NCBI GenBank assembly: GCA_965112735.1 | Contig: OZ218955.1 | Coordinates: forward strand, 3,968,001 to 4,032,000 | From: Phaeosaccion multiseriatum | Taxonomy: Eukaryota > Ochrophyta, other classes | DNA: 64,000 nt | Reading direction: 5' to 3' | Part shown: positions 62,421-64,000 of the stretch, one piece after another | Layout of the letters: each line of letters begins with the position of its first letter | Position numbering within the stretch: position 1 is the stretch's first letter | Notes under the pieces: model-generated | Told to the model about the DNA's origin: nothing | Database searches by the model: none | What the model saw: only the letters and a program-made list of their open reading frames with translations | Position numbers and translations under genes: made by a program

Positions 62421-64000
62421 AGACGTGTGATAACGTTAGCGGTCTTGTAAGGGCCCAGGGGGGCTGGATGGGAATGCGCATCGGAGCGAAGCCCTGCCTT
62501 GCATTCACATTGTCATTCACCGCGAGAGGCCTCAGGGCATCACTCTCATTCCTCATCACCCACCCACCCACGCACCCACGCACCCACCCACCTGCGAGTA
62601 TCATACCCCTCTGCGTGACGCACTTCCATGCCGGGCAGCTCTCCCCCTGCGCCTCCCAAGCGAAGTCATACGTCACATTGGTGGGATTGACGACGAAGAA
62701 GCGCTTGACGTTACGCACACGCGTGCCCCGGGAGGTGACGTCAACAACACGCACACCCGCAGCCTCGATGGCGCCGCCCTGCTCCAGTGTCAAGTGTCAG
62801 GACAGAGAGACAGGGTACAGAGGAGGAGGAATGTTGGGACAGGTAGACGGGTGTCAGGACAGGCTAGGGAGAAGATTATCAGAACAGCTGGTCTTTGCCC
62901 TGCCCATATACCTCCACCATGTTCTGCCCATGCACCTCTACCCTACCCCTACGGTGTGGCCTAAGGTATGCCAGTGAATGCCTCATACACACACCTGCAC
63001 GCCCCGCTCGTTACTAAGGAGGTGCGTCTGCCTGCGGTCGAGGTAGGCGCCTGAGTCGCTGTCCCGCAGCTCGAAGTGGCAAAGGGGCCGCACGGCTCGG
63101 CCCAGCAGGGACAGGCGCAACAACTCGGCCCCCTCGGGAAGGGAGGGCATGAGCAGCAGCAGCTCGTACTTGAAGCCCGCGCCCTGCACCTGAGGACCGC
63201 ACCAGAGGAGGGGGGGGGGGTGAACGGGATAACGGGTTAACGGATCGACGGGGATGGATATGAACGGGTTGGTGGGGGCTGTTGACGGGGGCGATAGCAG
63301 CACGTGCATTCATTGAGCTGGCCTAGTTCAAGTGCAATGCTAACGTTCGTTAATGTTGCATTAACGTTACCTCCTTGGGGGCGAAGCGCAGCGTGAAGGT
63401 GTGCTCCTCCCCGGCCTTGATCTCTCCGCAGCGAGGCTCCACCGAGAAGGGGCAGGGCACGTCATGGGGGGACAACAGCGATCCCATGCCACTCAGGGCG
63501 GTGCCGGGGCGAGAGGCCCATGGCCCGGAGCCTGACGCCGTGTTGGCGCGGCTTACACCCGTCATGGATGCGCGTCTGAGGGGGGTGGGGAGGGGGAGGA
63601 GAAGAGGGTGTGCTGTTTGTCAGTCGGGAGGGGATAGCTGGGTGCGGCAGAGCACCGAGGCGCAGATACTTGGGTCTCCATCTGCCTGCCTGTCTGTCTA
63701 TCTGTCTGCCTGTCTGTCTGTTAGTCTGTCTGTCCGTCTGTCTGTCTTTAAGTCTGCTCCCTCCCTCCCTCTCTCCCTCTCAGTCAGTCAGTTCCAGCCC
63801 CAACCCGCAGCACACCCCTTCCTACTCACTTCTCGATGAGCAGCGAGTCGAAGGGCAGCACGGTCTGCGAAGTGTTCTTGATCTTCACCACGTGGGTGCG
63901 TGCTTGGAACATGGCGGTGGGCTTGAACACCACGGTGCGCGCCGTTTGGGGGGGGGCGGAGGGCGGGATGGCAGCAGATGCGCCCTTGGGGTCCTTCTTG
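56804..64000 (-). CDS. HYDIN: HYDIN, C-terminal part (gene continues beyond window end)
   Basis: Giant axonemal protein of the central-pair apparatus of motile cilia. Minus-strand exons, 5' to 3': 63830-64000 (cut by the window), 63371-63575, 62995-63189, 62592-62778, 61776-62332, 61371-61551, 61112-61221, 60505-60658, 60082-60185, 59701-59925, 57591-59522, 56804-57259. All phases agree and give about 1490 residues. Tandem ASH (ASPM-SPD2-Hydin) beta-sandwich domains are visible, for example [64 protein letters not shown] and [14 protein letters not shown]. The C-terminus [21 protein letters not shown]...[10 protein letters not shown] matches the end of animal HYDIN. Gly/Ala-rich inserts occur near 57870-57990 and 62010-62070. 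Presence of HYDIN implies a motile 9+2 flagellated stage. Confidence 0.95.
57531..57590. repeat. CA microsatellite abutting a HYDIN donor
   Basis: On the transcript strand the exon ends in GTGCAG and the intron begins directly with (GU)n. Confidence 0.9.
60199..60280. repeat. GT microsatellite in a HYDIN intron
   Basis: About 80 bp of pure (GT)n, which is (CA)n on the transcript, ending about 13 bp before the acceptor of exon 60082-60185. Confidence 0.9.
60667..60995. repeat. GGGTGA/GGGTAA hexamer array and GGA array in a HYDIN intron
   Basis: About 240 bp of GGGTGA units with interspersed GGGTAA, then (GGA)n at about 60938-60990. It adjoins the acceptor of exon 60505-60658. Telomere-like composition only. 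Confidence 0.9.
61060..61111. repeat. 12-bp tandem repeat, four copies, at a HYDIN donor
   Basis: CATCGAGCAG(C/T)A units. The last copy supplies the donor GTGCTG after the exon ending at 61112. Confidence 0.85.
62333..62416. repeat. GT microsatellite forming a HYDIN acceptor
   Basis: On the transcript strand (CA)n runs without interruption into CACAG, the acceptor of exon 61776-62332. Confidence 0.9.

Overview
The window is a gene-dense stretch of eukaryotic nuclear DNA, GC-rich and extremely rich in simple repeats. Twelve complete genes and the 3' part of a thirteenth can be built by joining exons at GT-AG (three times apparently GC-AG) splice sites with matching phase. Nearly all introns are short. 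The gene set (major vault protein, cohesin SMC3, UPF2, the ciliary protein HYDIN, AK6, RNase P Rpp30) points to a flagellated unicellular eukaryote. One protein (50936-53091) has a signal peptide ending in a Phe-Ala-Ala-Pro motif ahead of a plastid-type DUF3067 domain, which suggests a secondary red-type plastid. A chromerid alga such as Vitrella would fit; that is inference only, and stramenopile or haptophyte algae are not excluded.

Layout, left to right: Rpp30 (-, 470-2601); major vault protein (+, 3098-8828); MHYT-domain membrane protein (-, 9685-14474); UPF2 (-, 15617-26544); fatty-acid-amide-hydrolase-like amidase (+, 26977-32012); AK6/Fap7 (-, 32222-33257); SMC3 (+, 33777-42620); low-complexity protein with CTFxP-like motifs (-, 43418-46770); Rolling-stone-like membrane protein (+, 47007-49503); plastid-type DUF3067 protein (-, 50936-53091); small protein with a PAM2-like motif (+, 53486-54364); small secreted Cys-containing protein (+, 55116-56338); HYDIN C-terminal part (-, 56804 to beyond the window end). 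Strands mostly alternate, giving five divergent pairs with 240-520 bp between start codons and five convergent pairs. The genes belong to unrelated cellular systems (RNA processing, mRNA surveillance, chromosome cohesion, cilia, lipid signalling, plastid), so the order reflects packing rather than a pathway.

The most unusual content is in the repeats. A few short words recur in introns of different genes, often in the sense orientation just upstream of 3' splice sites (CCATCCACTGCCATCC, GAAACTGAAAC-like, TATCACCAACTGCTGCTG). The last one also lies inside exons, where it is read in several frames and both orientations. A 420-bp MITE-like element with 13-bp terminal inverted repeats lies in an intron of the Rolling-stone-like gene. 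Microsatellites up to about 400 bp directly form several splice donors and acceptors. I saw no rRNA, tRNA or CRISPR array, although I could not run a covariance-model search.
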